A DNA stretch of 54,369 nt from Candidatus Moranbacteria bacterium RIFOXYB1_FULL_43_19 (GTDB lineage: Bacteria; Patescibacteriota; Minisyncoccia; Moranbacterales; UBA11712), in NCBI GenBank assembly GCA_001784875.1, contig MFSH01000009.1, forward strand, positions 1 to 54,369, written 5' to 3'. Every line of letters begins with the position of its first letter. Within the stretch, counting starts at the first letter, position 1. The notes under the pieces are model-generated. The model had not been told where the DNA came from, searched no databases, and saw nothing but the letters and a program-made list of their open reading frames with translations. A program made the position numbers and the translations under genes. Positions 24,931-33,935 of the stretch are shown here, in pieces.

Positions 24931-24962
24931 TTTGTTTCAATGCTCTAGAGCATTGAAACAAA
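24931..24962. promoter_or_regulatory. CTAG-centred palindrome 2 (putative operator)
   Basis: A perfect 32-nt palindrome with core CAATGCTCTAGAGCATTG lies 30 nt upstream of the TrpR-like start, between it and the recG stop. It is the best candidate operator for autoregulation. Confidence 0.75.
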
Positions 24963-24974
24963 GTTACTTTTATT

Positions 24975-27059
24975 TTATTCAAGGTGGATTTCTTTGTCAA
25001 ATTTTTCAAGAGTATTTTTGAGAATTGGGAACTGGTTTAATTTTGGGTCAAATTCAAACAAGCTTTGAGCTTCGATGCGGGCTTGTTGAATGAGTTTCAC
25101 ATCGCTCAAATGTTGCATGGCCGTGTCAGCAATTCCGGATTGGCGCTTGCCGATGAATTGCCCCGGACCGCGAATTTCGAGGTCTTTTTCGGCGAGCTTG
25201 AAACCGTCTTCGGATTCGAGAAGAGCTTTCAATCTCTTGTTGGTCGTCGCCGAAACCGAATCCGTGAACAAAAAACAATATGACTGGTGATCGGAGCGCC
25301 CGACGCGCCCGCGAAATTGGTGGAGTTGAGCTAATCCGAATCTTTCTGAACCTTCAATGACCATAATTGTCGAATTGGGGACATCCACGCCGACTTCAAT
25401 GACGGATGTCGAGACTAAAATATCCAAGTCTTTCTCTTTGAAGTTATTCATAATCTCTTCCTTATCCTTCGGTTTCATCCGGCCATGGAGAAGGCCAATT
25501 TTCAAATTGGGAAAGATTTCTTCGGACAATTTTTTGTGCTCGGCTGTTGCGGATTTCCCGGATATTTTTTCCGATTCCTCAATAAGCGGGAAAATGAAAA
25601 AAGCTTGCCGGCCTTTTTTGATTTCGGAGCGGATAAATTCATAAACCTTTTCGCGGTTGGCCGGCGTCACAATTTCGGTGATTATTTTTTTTCGGCCCTT
25701 GGGAAGTTCGTCCAAAATGGACAGATCCAGATTCCCGAAAAAAGCAAGAGCCAGGGTGCGGGGGATGGGAGTGGCGGTCATTGACAACAAGTGAGGCACA
25801 GTTTTCTTGAGGTTATCTTTCAGGTTTGCGGCTGCCTTTTGCAGTTTTGCCCTTTGCTCGACGCCAAAACGGTGCTGCTCGTCGATAACGACCAAAGCCA
25901 GATTCTTGAACTCAACCGATTCCTGGATGAGGGCGTGTGTGCCGATGAGAATTTTTATTTCTCCCCGCCGGATTTTTCCCAAGAAATTTTTCCTGGTATT
26001 CTTTTTCCAAACTGTCCGGCATTGGCTGGCCGTCAGGATGCCGACTTTCTGGGAAAAGTTTTTGAAAACTTTTTTAAAGGTTTCAAAATGCTGGATGGCC
26101 AGCACTTCTGTCGGCGCCATGATAGCCGTTTGGTATCCGGCCATCATTGTTTCAAGCGCGGCAATGGCGGCCACGACCGTTTTTCCGCTTCCAACGTCGC
26201 CTTCGAGAAGGCGGTTCATCGGGTGCGGTTTTTCGATGTCTTTCAAGATTTGATAGGTTGATTTACGCTGGGCATCGGTCAATTTGAATGGTAACGAGGC
26301 GACAAAATCCTTGACTAATTTATCATCAAAATCGAGGGCAATGGCTTGGCTTGTTGTCCAGTCTTTCCGCGCTCGCGCGGAAACAAGCTGGATGAGAAAC
26401 ATTTCTTCAAAAGCCATTCTTTTTTGGGATTCCTTCACTTTTTCAAAGTTCGTTGGAAAATGAAGCTCCCGGACGGCTTCTTGAGCGCCAATCAATTTTT
26501 GCCTTTTGAGAATCGCATTGGGAATCACTTCCCCGATTTCCGCCAGATATTTTTTGAGGAGCTGGCTTATTTTCCATCTCATCCAGCGGGAAGTGATCCC
26601 GCGTGTTTCCGGATAGACCGGGACGATCCGGCCGGTATTGGTCGGCACTCGGTTTGCGTTTTCATAGGCGGGGCTGGAAAGATAAAGCCCTTTTTTGTCC
26701 CAGCTCACTTTCCCGCTCATTCTCACGGAAGAATCCTTCTTGATGTTTTGAATGATGTAGGGCTGGTTGAACCAAAGGACCCTCGCTGATCCGGATTTGT
26801 CCTGGATGAGCGCCTCGGTGATTGCCATCTTTCTTTTCCAGGTGCGGATGCTCTGAATGTCAGTTATTTTTCCCTCCACGGTCGCAGTTTCGCCTTCCTT
26901 GATTTCGGCAATTTTTGTTATTTTGGAAAAATCGTCGTAACGGTGCGGAAAGAAATACAAAAAATCCCTGACAGATTTGATTCCGAGCTGCTCAAGTTTT
27001 GGCAGATATTTTTTTTCAATGAAAGATACTTGGGAAAGGGGAGTTTGAAGATTAGGCAT
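24975..27059 (-). CDS. recG: ATP-dependent DNA helicase RecG
   Basis: This 694-aa helicase remodels stalled forks and Holliday junctions. An OB-fold wedge domain (about 55-150) is followed by Walker A LLEGDVGSGKT, MAPTEVLAIQH, the DEQH box (VVIDEQHRFGVEQR), MTATPIPRTLA, and the C-terminal helicase motifs (STSVIEVGVDVPN, QLRGRVGR-like HQFRGRVGRSD). The length matches the family. It reads toward the TrpR-like gene, which appears to have its own control region. Confidence 0.97.
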   Translation of the reverse strand: MPNLQTPLSQVSFIEKKYLPKLEQLGIKSVRDFLYFFPHRYDDFSKITKIAEIKEGETATVEGKITDIQSIRTWKRKMAITEALIQDKSGSARVLWFNQPYIIQNIKKDSSVRMSGKVSWDKKGLYLSSPAYENANRVPTNTGRIVPVYPETRGITSRWMRWKISQLLKKYLAEIGEVIPNAILKRQKLIGAQEAVRELHFPTNFEKVKESQKRMAFEEMFLIQLVSARARKDWTTSQAIALDFDDKLVKDFVASLPFKLTDAQRKSTYQILKDIEKPHPMNRLLEGDVGSGKTVVAAIAALETMMAGYQTAIMAPTEVLAIQHFETFKKVFKNFSQKVGILTASQCRTVWKKNTRKNFLGKIRRGEIKILIGTHALIQESVEFKNLALVVIDEQHRFGVEQRAKLQKAAANLKDNLKKTVPHLLSMTATPIPRTLALAFFGNLDLSILDELPKGRKKIITEIVTPANREKVYEFIRSEIKKGRQAFFIFPLIEESEKISGKSATAEHKKLSEEIFPNLKIGLLHGRMKPKDKEEIMNNFKEKDLDILVSTSVIEVGVDVPNSTIMVIEGSERFGLAQLHQFRGRVGRSDHQSYCFLFTDSVSATTNKRLKALLESEDGFKLAEKDLEIRGPGQFIGKRQSGIADTAMQHLSDVKLIQQARIEAQSLFEFDPKLNQFPILKNTLEKFDKEIHLE

Positions 27060-27117
27060 ATTTTTATTCTATAACAAAGCTAAGCTTTAGGAAATTCCCA
27101 AAGCTTAGCCTTTTTTG

Positions 27118-27189
27118 TGCCCTCGCCAAGAATCGAACTTGGATCCTAGGCTCCGCAAGCCTATGTTCTATCCGTTGAACTACGAGGAC
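27118..27189 (-). tRNA. tRNA-Arg(GCG)
   Basis: Acceptor GTCCTCG/CGAGGGC, D-arm GTTC/GAAC, anticodon stem TAGGC/GCCTA with loop TTGCGGA (anticodon GCG) and T-arm CCAAG/CTTGG with TTCGATT are visible. GCG in place of the usual bacterial ACG would read CGC and CGU without inosine. Confidence 0.9.
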
Positions 27190-27229
27190 AAAAATATATG
27201 TTACGCGTTACAAGTTACACGATTTGCAG

Positions 27230-27757
27230 TTATAGTCCAATCATCCTTTCAAGCCGGTCGATAACCGAGAGCTCCTGCTTTATTTCGGGGAGATATTGAA
27301 GAAGCGTTTCGCGAATTTTGATCGGGTTGGCATTTCCAATCGGAATCTGGATATAGGGAAGAAAAGTTTTTTTGCTGTGAAGGCTCAGCACCCGGATTTC
27401 TTCTTCGGTTTCATAAAAAATCCAGAAACTGCGGATATTGTCGTAATCATAGAAATAATCATCCACCCTGATGCCGTCAGGATTGATTTCCATCTGGATG
27501 ACGCGGGGTTGGCGCTCGGCATAAACATATCCCAGTGTTCCGATCAGAATAAAGGTTATGGCCATCAATATGCTGTTTGTTATGAGTGCGTAAATGATCA
27601 CAGCCAGCAAAACCCCGCCCATTACCCAATACCATTTTGGTTGTTTTTCCGAATGTTCATATTCTGGCGCTTCCCAGGCAAAAGAAGAATTTTCAAAGAC
27701 CGCGGCTTCCCCGGCATTTTGCCTGGCTATTTGTTTTGAAAATTTGTTTCCTGGCAT
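27230..27757 (-). CDS. Conserved membrane protein of unknown function
   Basis: A 175-aa protein with a polar N-terminus, two close membrane segments (about 43-60 and 63-80) and a C-terminal soluble domain (IQMEINPDGIRVDDYFYDYDNIRSFWIFYE) that looks like a small PH-like beta domain. It sits between tRNA genes. No family can be named with certainty; similar two-TM plus beta-domain proteins are widespread in this type of genome. Confidence 0.7.
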   Translation of the reverse strand: MPGNKFSKQIARQNAGEAAVFENSSFAWEAPEYEHSEKQPKWYWVMGGVLLAVIIYALITNSILMAITFILIGTLGYVYAERQPRVIQMEINPDGIRVDDYFYDYDNIRSFWIFYETEEEIRVLSLHSKKTFLPYIQIPIGNANPIKIRETLLQYLPEIKQELSVIDRLERMIGL

Positions 27758-27774
27758 ATTTTTTGGTTATTTTT

Positions 27775-27861
27775 CGGAGGCGAGAGGATTCGAACCTCTG
27801 GAACCCTTGCGGGTTCTCCAGTTTTCAAGACTGGTGCAATCGTCCACTCTGCCACGCCTCC
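27775..27861 (-). tRNA. tRNA-Ser(TGA)
   Basis: Class II tRNA with acceptor GGAGGCG/CGCCTCC, anticodon stem CCAGT/ACTGG with loop CTTGAAA (anticodon TGA), long variable arm GAACCCGCAAGGGTTC and T-arm with TTCGAAT; discriminator G. Confidence 0.95.
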
Positions 27862-27867
27862 ATATTT

Positions 27868-27911
27868 GGTGCGGGACAAGCTGCCGCTTTCGTCCACTCA
27901 GCCATCCCACC
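27868..27911 (-). pseudogene. Truncated tRNA-Ser-like 5' fragment
   Basis: GGTGGGATGGCTGAGTGGAC matches the 5' end and D-arm of a tRNA-Ser, but after about 30 nt it runs into GTCCCGCACC, the same word that bounds the nested tRNA-Lys and tRNA-Glu inserts. The ends could pair (GGTGGGA with TCCCGCACC, with a bulge). Confidence 0.5.
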
Positions 27912-27919
27912 ATTATTTT

Positions 27920-28046
27920 CGGAGAGGGCGGGATTCGAACGTCGCTTCGCGCCTTGAAACCCTGCGGTTTCAATACTTCCGCCGCGGGAAAACTCACGTT
28001 TTCTCGATCCCTTTCCTGTTCGAATCCACCCTGGAATATCTACTAA
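27920..28046 (-). pseudogene. Degenerate tRNA-Ser-like 3' fragment with inverted T-arm
   Basis: The part at 27920-27983 reads on the minus strand like a tRNA-Ser 3' half (GTTCGAATCCCGCCCTCTCC). An inverted T-arm-like copy (GTTCGAATCCACCCT on the + strand) lies at 28019-28033, with GC-rich hairpin DNA between. No complete cloverleaf can be built. Confidence 0.45.
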
Positions 28047-28055
28047 AGAAAATTT

Positions 28056-28142
28056 CGGAGAGGGTGGGATTCGAACCCACGGACCCGGTTAAAGGTCAAC
28101 ACATTAGCAGTGTGCTGCTTTCGGCCGCTCAGCCACCTCTCC
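28056..28142 (-). tRNA. tRNA-Ser(GCT)
   Basis: Class II tRNA: acceptor GGAGAGG/CCTCTCC, anticodon loop CTGCTAA (anticodon GCT), long variable arm, T-arm GTGGG/CCCAC with TTCGAAT; discriminator G. Confidence 0.95.
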
Positions 28143-28170
28143 ATTACTATATAAGCATACGATATATTGA

Positions 28171-28905
28171 CTATTTTTTCAATGCCTGTCTCGCGATGAC
28201 GACGGCGAAAATTTTTTTTGCACCGGCATGTTTCAAAACTTTCGCGCATTCCCGAAGAGTGGATCCGGTTGTGGCAATGTCGTCGACAAGATATATAATT
28301 TTTCCTTCGATATCATCCAAGCTAACGTCGGATTTGATCTTGAAAAGATCTCGAACATTTTCCGCTCGGTCTCCATAATTCCCAAGTTCCATCTGCGGCT
28401 TGTTATATTTTCTTCGTTCCAAGATGTCCAAGACAGGAATTTTGAACGGAGGCGCCAGGTTTCGGGAAATATTTTCGGCAAGAAGATGTGCCTGGTTAAA
28501 GCCGCGCCAGCGAAGCCGCCGCGGATGAAGGGGAACGGGAACAATTGCCCGGGGAAGAGGAAGATCATGAAAAAAAATCGCTTTTGTTTCGAGCCGCGCC
28601 AAGGGAGCAGACAGATCGCCTGCAAAGCGGTATTTGAAATTATGGATCATTTTTTTGACAGTCGGGTTGCCATAAGAAACGGCGGAAATCAAGGCGTCCA
28701 GATGGAACTCTCGGCTCGCCCGGCATTTTCCGCAAAGAAAGCCAGACAGAGTGGCTTCTCTTTCGCATTTTGGGCAGACCTGAAAGCGCTTCAAGGGTAT
28801 TTTTTGAAAACATTCCTCGCAGAGCCAAAAATCGCTTTTTTGGCAGCCGAAGCAAACTATCGGGAAAAGTGTATCCAGGACAATTTTTTTGATTTTTTCA
28901 AGCAT
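28171..28905 (-). CDS. ComF family amidophosphoribosyltransferase-like protein
   Basis: ComF proteins support natural transformation; they carry a zinc ribbon and a phosphoribosyltransferase fold. Here the paired cysteines (CFGC, CEEC, CPKC, CGKC) fall in the first 75 residues. The PRPP loop VDDIATTGSTLRE is near the C-terminus, preceded by VPVPLHPRRLRWRGFNQA. The start MLEKIKKI (28905) is chosen; a longer frame exists upstream but looks non-coding. It lies just before the type IV pilus locus on the opposite strand, which suits a DNA-uptake role. Confidence 0.9.
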   Translation of the reverse strand: MLEKIKKIVLDTLFPIVCFGCQKSDFWLCEECFQKIPLKRFQVCPKCEREATLSGFLCGKCRASREFHLDALISAVSYGNPTVKKMIHNFKYRFAGDLSAPLARLETKAIFFHDLPLPRAIVPVPLHPRRLRWRGFNQAHLLAENISRNLAPPFKIPVLDILERRKYNKPQMELGNYGDRAENVRDLFKIKSDVSLDDIEGKIIYLVDDIATTGSTLRECAKVLKHAGAKKIFAVVIARQALKK

Positions 28906-29103
28906 TTTCTTGATTTCTGGCTCATTTTTTGTTTTGAGGCGGGAGCTTTTTCTAAATTGTATTCTATTTTCGGATTTTGTTCCAAAAATAATTTGCGCTG
29001 TTTTCTCAAATATGGTAATATTGATTTGCTGAAAAAATATCTGAAAATACAAAAATAAAATGAAATTTAGGAATCAAAAAAACTTTGGTTATTGTGTTTT
29101 ACT

Positions 29104-29131
29104 CAAAGCAGGTTGATTTTGCCTGGCTTTT
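29104..29131 (+). other. Terminator-like hairpin just before pilM
   Basis: AAGCAGG and CCTGGCTT pair imperfectly and are followed by TTTTTATTTT, ending 7 nt before the pilM ATG. No Shine-Dalgarno is visible. It may be an attenuator or the end of an upstream transcript. Confidence 0.4.
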
Positions 29132-29137
29132 TATTTT

Positions 29138-30223
29138 ATGTTTGGCTTATTTTTTGGAAAAAATCACTCTCTTGGCATTGATGTCGGGACGACGGGCATA
29201 AAAATCGTCGAACTCAGAAAGGAAAACAATGTTCCAATGCTTTCGAATTATGCCCTTTCTTATGATTCGGGTTCGCTTCTTCAATCAGACGGCCTGGAAA
29301 TTCTGAATGGACAGATTGAAACGATTCTCCAAAGCATGATGAAGAAAGCGGAATTTAAAACGAAAAGGGCAGTTGTGAGCGTGCCGAGCTTTCTGGCGCT
29401 AATTTCCTTCGTTGAGCTTCCGGAGATGCCGGCCTCCGAAATTGAAAAGGCCATTCAATTTGAAGCAGCCAAGTTTATTCCTTCGCCTATCGATGAAGTC
29501 AATATCGGCTGGGAGATTGTCGGCAATTACCAGGAAAAGCCAGTTGAAGGAGGCCAACCAAATCGCGGGAGCCAAAAAATGCAGGTTATGGTCGTGTCAG
29601 TTCCTAATGCGGCCGTCGATAGGCTTTCTTCGGTTGTAAGCAGCTCAAGAATAAAAGTGATGGCGATGGAAGTTGAAAATTTTGCCACAGTGCGTTGCCT
29701 CGTTGGAAATGATAAGGGCACATTTATGATTGTCAATATTGGCGCCAAAGCAACGGATTTTACCGTTGTAAGTGATGAAGTCATTCGCATGACTCGGAGC
29801 ATAGATATCGGAGGCTCGGAAATTTCAAGAGCCATCGCAAGCAGTCTTGGCATTGATCTTCAAAGGGCCGACCGGATAAAAAAATCAAGCCAAATAAACT
29901 TGCTAAACCCAAAAGACCAGCTGTCAATTCTCGTGAGTCCCGTTGTCGGTATGATTATTGAAGAGATAAAGAGATTGCAAGAGCTATATCACAAAAAAAA
30001 TTCTCTGAGAAAAATTGAAAAGATAATTTTTACCGGCGGGGGATCCAAACTTTCTTCTCTCGTTGAATATTTTTCGAAGCAGCTTTCCGTAGAGTGCCAA
30101 AAAGGAAATCCTCTGGCCAGAATCGGAGTGAAAAAAGAACATGAAAAAGTTGTTGGGGAGGTAGCATCAGAACTGACGGTGGCCATTGGTTTGGCCTTGC
30201 GAGGACTAGAAATACAAAAATAG
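29138..30223 (+). CDS. pilM: Type IV pilus assembly ATPase-like protein PilM
   Basis: This actin-like cytoplasmic protein binds the N-terminal tail of PilN and links the pilus platform to the inner membrane complex. The 361-aa sequence has the nucleotide-binding LGIDVGTTGIKIVEL (about 12-26), MIVNIGAKATDFTVV and IFTGGGSKLSSL signatures. It opens the pilus locus and is followed by PilN and PilO homologues in the usual order. Confidence 0.93.
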   Translation: MFGLFFGKNHSLGIDVGTTGIKIVELRKENNVPMLSNYALSYDSGSLLQSDGLEILNGQIETILQSMMKKAEFKTKRAVVSVPSFLALISFVELPEMPASEIEKAIQFEAAKFIPSPIDEVNIGWEIVGNYQEKPVEGGQPNRGSQKMQVMVVSVPNAAVDRLSSVVSSSRIKVMAMEVENFATVRCLVGNDKGTFMIVNIGAKATDFTVVSDEVIRMTRSIDIGGSEISRAIASSLGIDLQRADRIKKSSQINLLNPKDQLSILVSPVVGMIIEEIKRLQELYHKKNSLRKIEKIIFTGGGSKLSSLVEYFSKQLSVECQKGNPLARIGVKKEHEKVVGEVASELTVAIGLALRGLEIQK

Positions 30224-30306
30224 CCAGACTCTCCCTTGTTGCCTCCAATGTTGGTATTATGGTAAAATTAACATATGATGATAATCTAAATATATAAACA
30301 AAAAAT

Positions 30307-30861
30307 ATGGCAACAAATATAAATTTAGCAACTCCGGAAAACGAAACAAAAAAAATACTATCCGGAAAGACATCACTTATTCTTTCGCTGTTGCTTCTTT
30401 TCCTAGCAATTGGAATTTATGCCGGCGTCAGCTTTCTTTCAAGTCGTTATCTTAGCCAGAACAGCCAAGTTGAGAGTCAGATAAATGCGGAAAAAGCAAA
30501 AATTTCTGGACCGGAATATGCGGAAATAACCGATTTCCAGGAAAGGCTGGATCTTATCGACAAGATTCTCGGAGATCAAGTTTATTTCGAAAATTATATC
30601 AAAAATTTGAGCAAGTATGTCCTTCCCGAGACGCGGCTCACTCTTTTCGGCTGGAAAGGCAGTGTGAATGAGATCACTTTGTCAGGGATCACGGCCAACT
30701 TTGATGCCCTTTCAAAAGAATTGATTCTGCTCAAAAATTCTCCGCTTATTCAGTCGATCGAGTTTAAAAGCGCTTCGGAATCTTCAGGAAACGAAGGCCA
30801 AAGCGGTATAAAGTTCGAGCTTACGGCAAGCGCGAAAAAAGATGCTTTAAATAATAAATAA
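30307..30861 (+). CDS. pilN: Type IV pilus assembly protein PilN
   Basis: A 184-aa protein with a short cytoplasmic N-terminus, one membrane segment (about 24-45) and a coiled-coil/ferredoxin-like periplasmic domain. The fold class and the position between PilM and a PilO-like gene support the call. The classical PilM-binding motif INLLP is replaced here by INLATP. Confidence 0.78.
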   Translation: MATNINLATPENETKKILSGKTSLILSLLLLFLAIGIYAGVSFLSSRYLSQNSQVESQINAEKAKISGPEYAEITDFQERLDLIDKILGDQVYFENYIKNLSKYVLPETRLTLFGWKGSVNEITLSGITANFDALSKELILLKNSPLIQSIEFKSASESSGNEGQSGIKFELTASAKKDALNNK

Positions 30862-30888
30862 AAAGCCTACATAAAAAGGCACAAAAAA

Positions 30889-31746
30889 ATGGTCACAAAA
30901 TCAATTGGGCTCAAAGTTCTCATTCTTCCCTTGTCGCTTGCTTTGGTTGTGATGATTTCGATTGTTTTCATCAAGCCGGCTCTTGTCAGAATGAATGCGA
31001 ACCGGAAAACACTTGCTCAAAATGAAGAGAAGCTAACGGCTTTGCAGGCGCAAACACAAAAAATGGACAGCCTGAAAAGAATCTTCGAATCTTTGGAAGA
31101 AAAAAAATTGGTGTCGGTAGCCCTTCCAGAGGATGAAAGTATAGAAGATTATTTGAGCGAACTATACCAGCGGGCGTCCAGAAGCGGGGTTTTGGTAACC
31201 GACTTTTCTGTTTCCGAAAATTCTTCGACAAATACAGAGCAGGCTTATTCTTGCGGCGCGGTGGCGTCATTGCAGAGTACTGCTTCATTTTCCGGGAATT
31301 CCCCGGCTCAAACGCCGCAAACGAACGGAAGCAGTCCCGTCGCGAATGACACCATCGCTGGAGGTGTTTCTCCCGCTGTTGTTCCTGCGTGCGCCAATAT
31401 TTCCTCGGTTCAAATTTCAGTTGAGGGAAACTGGGAACAGCTTTTGAGTTTTTACAAGTACCTTGCTGACTCGAACAGAATCGCCAACATGGAAGCAATT
31501 AATATCAGTTCCAAAGGCCAGTCGAGCCAGGATGAAACATCAAGCGCCGACCTTCTATCGAGCAAGCTTACCCTGGCTATACATAGCAAAGAGAAAAAAG
31601 AAGTGAGCGACATGAGTTCGGTGAATGCGCTTGTGGCTGGAGCCGGTTTTGACCTGGGCGTTCTGAACAAACTGAAGGAAATTGTCTACGCGCCTTACGA
31701 GGAGCCGCTGGTTTCTGAAACAGGAGAAAGAAACATTTTTAAATAA
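30889..31746 (+). CDS. pilO: Type IV pilus assembly protein PilO-like
   Basis: This 285-aa protein has one membrane segment (about 8-28), a coiled coil (about 35-75) and a periplasmic domain. The middle (about 105-165) is an unusual Ser/Asn/Ala/Pro-rich low-complexity stretch. Position after PilN and overall architecture support PilO; sequence similarity alone would be weak. Confidence 0.72.
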   Translation: MVTKSIGLKVLILPLSLALVVMISIVFIKPALVRMNANRKTLAQNEEKLTALQAQTQKMDSLKRIFESLEEKKLVSVALPEDESIEDYLSELYQRASRSGVLVTDFSVSENSSTNTEQAYSCGAVASLQSTASFSGNSPAQTPQTNGSSPVANDTIAGGVSPAVVPACANISSVQISVEGNWEQLLSFYKYLADSNRIANMEAINISSKGQSSQDETSSADLLSSKLTLAIHSKEKKEVSDMSSVNALVAGAGFDLGVLNKLKEIVYAPYEEPLVSETGERNIFK

Positions 31747-31793
31747 CGGTAAAGTCTCGCCCCGATCCAAAAAATTGAATCTCATAAATTGAA

Positions 31794-33416
31794 ATGACGG
31801 TAAAAAGAAAAAATGCAGAAAATGAAAAAACAAAAAAAGAAAGCATAAATTGGGAGAACGTTAACATATCCCCTGAAATTATTAATTTGGTGCCGTATGA
31901 AGCGGCAAAGAAATACCGGTTTGTTCCGCTCGAAAAAGATGGGCAAACACTTCGTGTCGGTGTTGTGGAGATGGATGATATCGAGGTGCAAAACGCTCTT
32001 CAATTCCTGGCCGAAAAAAACCAGATCAGTGTCGAGATGATAAAAGTCTCGGAAAGCGAATTCAAATCGGCTCTCAGCGCCTATACCAGTCCGACTTTCA
32101 CAATCTCAAAAGCGCTTGAGACAATCAGCCGGGCGGAAACCAGCGAGGAAAAAGGAAAAACAGGGGAAGAAAGCGAAAGCGAGGAAGCTGACAAAATAAT
32201 CCGAGAAGCTCCGGTTGCCAAAATTGTTGAAGTGATACTTCGGAACGCCATAGAAGGAGCAGCGAGTGACATTCATGTCGAGCCTCTTGAAGATCTGGTG
32301 CGGGTAAGATACCGACAGGACGGAGTATTGCACAATTCGCTGATGCTTCCTAAAAAAATCGGACCGGCCATTGTCTCGCGGGTAAAAATTCTTTCAAATC
32401 TCAAGATTGACGAGCGCCGAAAACCTCAAGACGGTCGCTTCCGGATCATAGAGAAAGGAAAGCAGATTGACTTCCGGGTTTCCTCATTACCCGTTTCCAT
32501 GGGAGAAAAAGTGGTGATGAGGGTTCTGGACAAGGAGCAAGGTCTGATAGGCCTTGAGGATCTGGGTATCCAGGGGAGGAACCTTGAAATAATAAAAAAA
32601 AGCATTTTCGAACCGTTCGGCATGATTTTGGTCACCGGGCCGACCGGTTCCGGAAAATCAACCACGCTATATTCGATTCTTCAGATTCTCAACAAGGAAG
32701 GGGTCAACATCGTCACCTTGGAGGATCCGGTCGAATACGCCATTGAAGGAGTGAATCAGAGCCAGGTGAAGCCCGAAATTGGATATACTTTCGCGAACGG
32801 ACTCCGCTCGATATTGAGGCAGGATCCGGATGTGATCATGGTTGGCGAAATACGCGATAAGGAAACAGCCGAGCTGGGAGTTCATGCGGCCTTGACAGGC
32901 CATGTTGTTCTGACCACTCTGCATACCAATGATTCGATCGGGGCGATTCCAAGGCTTGTTGATATGGGAGTTGAGCCGTTTCTCGTGGCTTCCTCAGTTC
33001 GGGTTGTGGTCGCCCAGAGGCTTGTGAGAAGAATTTGCAAGCACTGCAAAGAAGAGGACAAAATGCCCGAGTCCGCGAAAAAAGACATCGAAAAAGCCCT
33101 TTCGCTGATATCCGATGAACACAAAAAACAGCTCGAGCTGCCAAGCGAGATAAAAATGTATAAGGGAAAAGGATGTCCTCAATGCGGCGGATCAGGAATG
33201 AAAGGAAGAGTTGCACTTTTTGAGGTGTTCTATATGGATGAGCGGGTAGCAAATCTTCTCAGCGAAAAAATTGATGAGGACGATCTTAGAAAAGCAGCCG
33301 CCGAGCAGGGAATGGTTTTGATGAAGCAGGACGGAGTGGTAAAAGTCATCAAGGGGATTACTACTCTCAGTGAAGTCGAAAGAGTCACAGAAGAAGGTTA
33401 TTTGGAAATAGAATAA
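31794..33416 (+). CDS. pilB: Type IV pilus extension ATPase PilB
   Basis: The 540-aa hexameric ATPase powers pilus polymerisation. It has an N-terminal GspE_N/PilB domain, a Lys/Glu-rich linker (about 112-136), Walker A GPTGSGKST (282-290), Asp box/Walker B DPDVIMVGEIRD, His box GHVVLTTLHTNDS, and the zinc-binding tetracysteine CKHC...CPQC. All functional motifs of the extension ATPase are intact. Confidence 0.96.
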   Translation: MTVKRKNAENEKTKKESINWENVNISPEIINLVPYEAAKKYRFVPLEKDGQTLRVGVVEMDDIEVQNALQFLAEKNQISVEMIKVSESEFKSALSAYTSPTFTISKALETISRAETSEEKGKTGEESESEEADKIIREAPVAKIVEVILRNAIEGAASDIHVEPLEDLVRVRYRQDGVLHNSLMLPKKIGPAIVSRVKILSNLKIDERRKPQDGRFRIIEKGKQIDFRVSSLPVSMGEKVVMRVLDKEQGLIGLEDLGIQGRNLEIIKKSIFEPFGMILVTGPTGSGKSTTLYSILQILNKEGVNIVTLEDPVEYAIEGVNQSQVKPEIGYTFANGLRSILRQDPDVIMVGEIRDKETAELGVHAALTGHVVLTTLHTNDSIGAIPRLVDMGVEPFLVASSVRVVVAQRLVRRICKHCKEEDKMPESAKKDIEKALSLISDEHKKQLELPSEIKMYKGKGCPQCGGSGMKGRVALFEVFYMDERVANLLSEKIDEDDLRKAAAEQGMVLMKQDGVVKVIKGITTLSEVERVTEEGYLEIE

Positions 33417-33423
33417 TTTTATG

Positions 33424-33557
33424 CCCGGTAAGACAATTTTGACTGGCCTTTGGCTGAAAAAATTGCTACACAGGCAAATAAAATTTATTTAGATCATTTT
33501 AGATTATTGCTGATTTTTGTCACTAGGTTTTTCTAGGGTCAAAATTGCACTACCGGG
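33424..33557. repeat. CCCGGTAG-type inverted repeat element, copy 2
   Basis: The arms 33424-33443 and 33538-33557 are inverted with 2-3 mismatches (outer CCCGGTA/TACCGGG) around about 94 nt of AT-rich DNA. The element ends on the base before the ATG of the receiver gene. Confidence 0.8.
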
Positions 33558-33935
33558 ATGAGCAAGAAAAAAGTATTAATCGTGGAGGACGACAACTTTG
33601 TGGCAGAGGTTTATTCGACCAAGCTTCTGGAAATGGGGCATGAAGTTCGAATTGCTCAAAACGGGGAAGACGGCCTCAAGATGGTCGCCGAAGAGAGGCC
33701 GGATCTCATCCTTCTCGACATCATTATGCCGGTAATGGGCGGAATTGAAATGCTTGAGGAAATAAAAAAGAAAAATGAATGGAAGCAAATTCCGGTTATT
33801 CTTCTCACAAATGTGGGAGAAAAAGAAAGTGTCCAGAAAGTGAGAAGCCTGGGAGTCCAGGACTACCTGATCAAGTCTCATTTCACACCAGCGGAGGTGA
33901 TTGAAAAAATCGAAGCTATTCTTGGAACCCGGTAG
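33558..33935 (+). CDS. CheY-like receiver protein in the pilus locus
   Basis: A 125-aa receiver domain with the acidic pair in IVEDDN, the phospho-acceptor in LILLDIIMPVMGG and the conserved lysine in YLIKSHFTPAE. It is bracketed exactly by two CCCGGTAG-type inverted repeat elements: it starts on the base after one and ends with the TAG inside the other. Position between pilB and pilT suggests control of pilus dynamics, like PilG/PilH, but this is inference. Confidence 0.93.
   Translation: MSKKKVLIVEDDNFVAEVYSTKLLEMGHEVRIAQNGEDGLKMVAEERPDLILLDIIMPVMGGIEMLEEIKKKNEWKQIPVILLTNVGEKESVQKVRSLGVQDYLIKSHFTPAEVIEKIEAILGTR

Noticed and set aside
27594-28378. + strand ORFs of 106-170 aa with GFEPTDPV-like peptides
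   Set aside because: They read through antisense tRNA-Ser genes and the comF gene.
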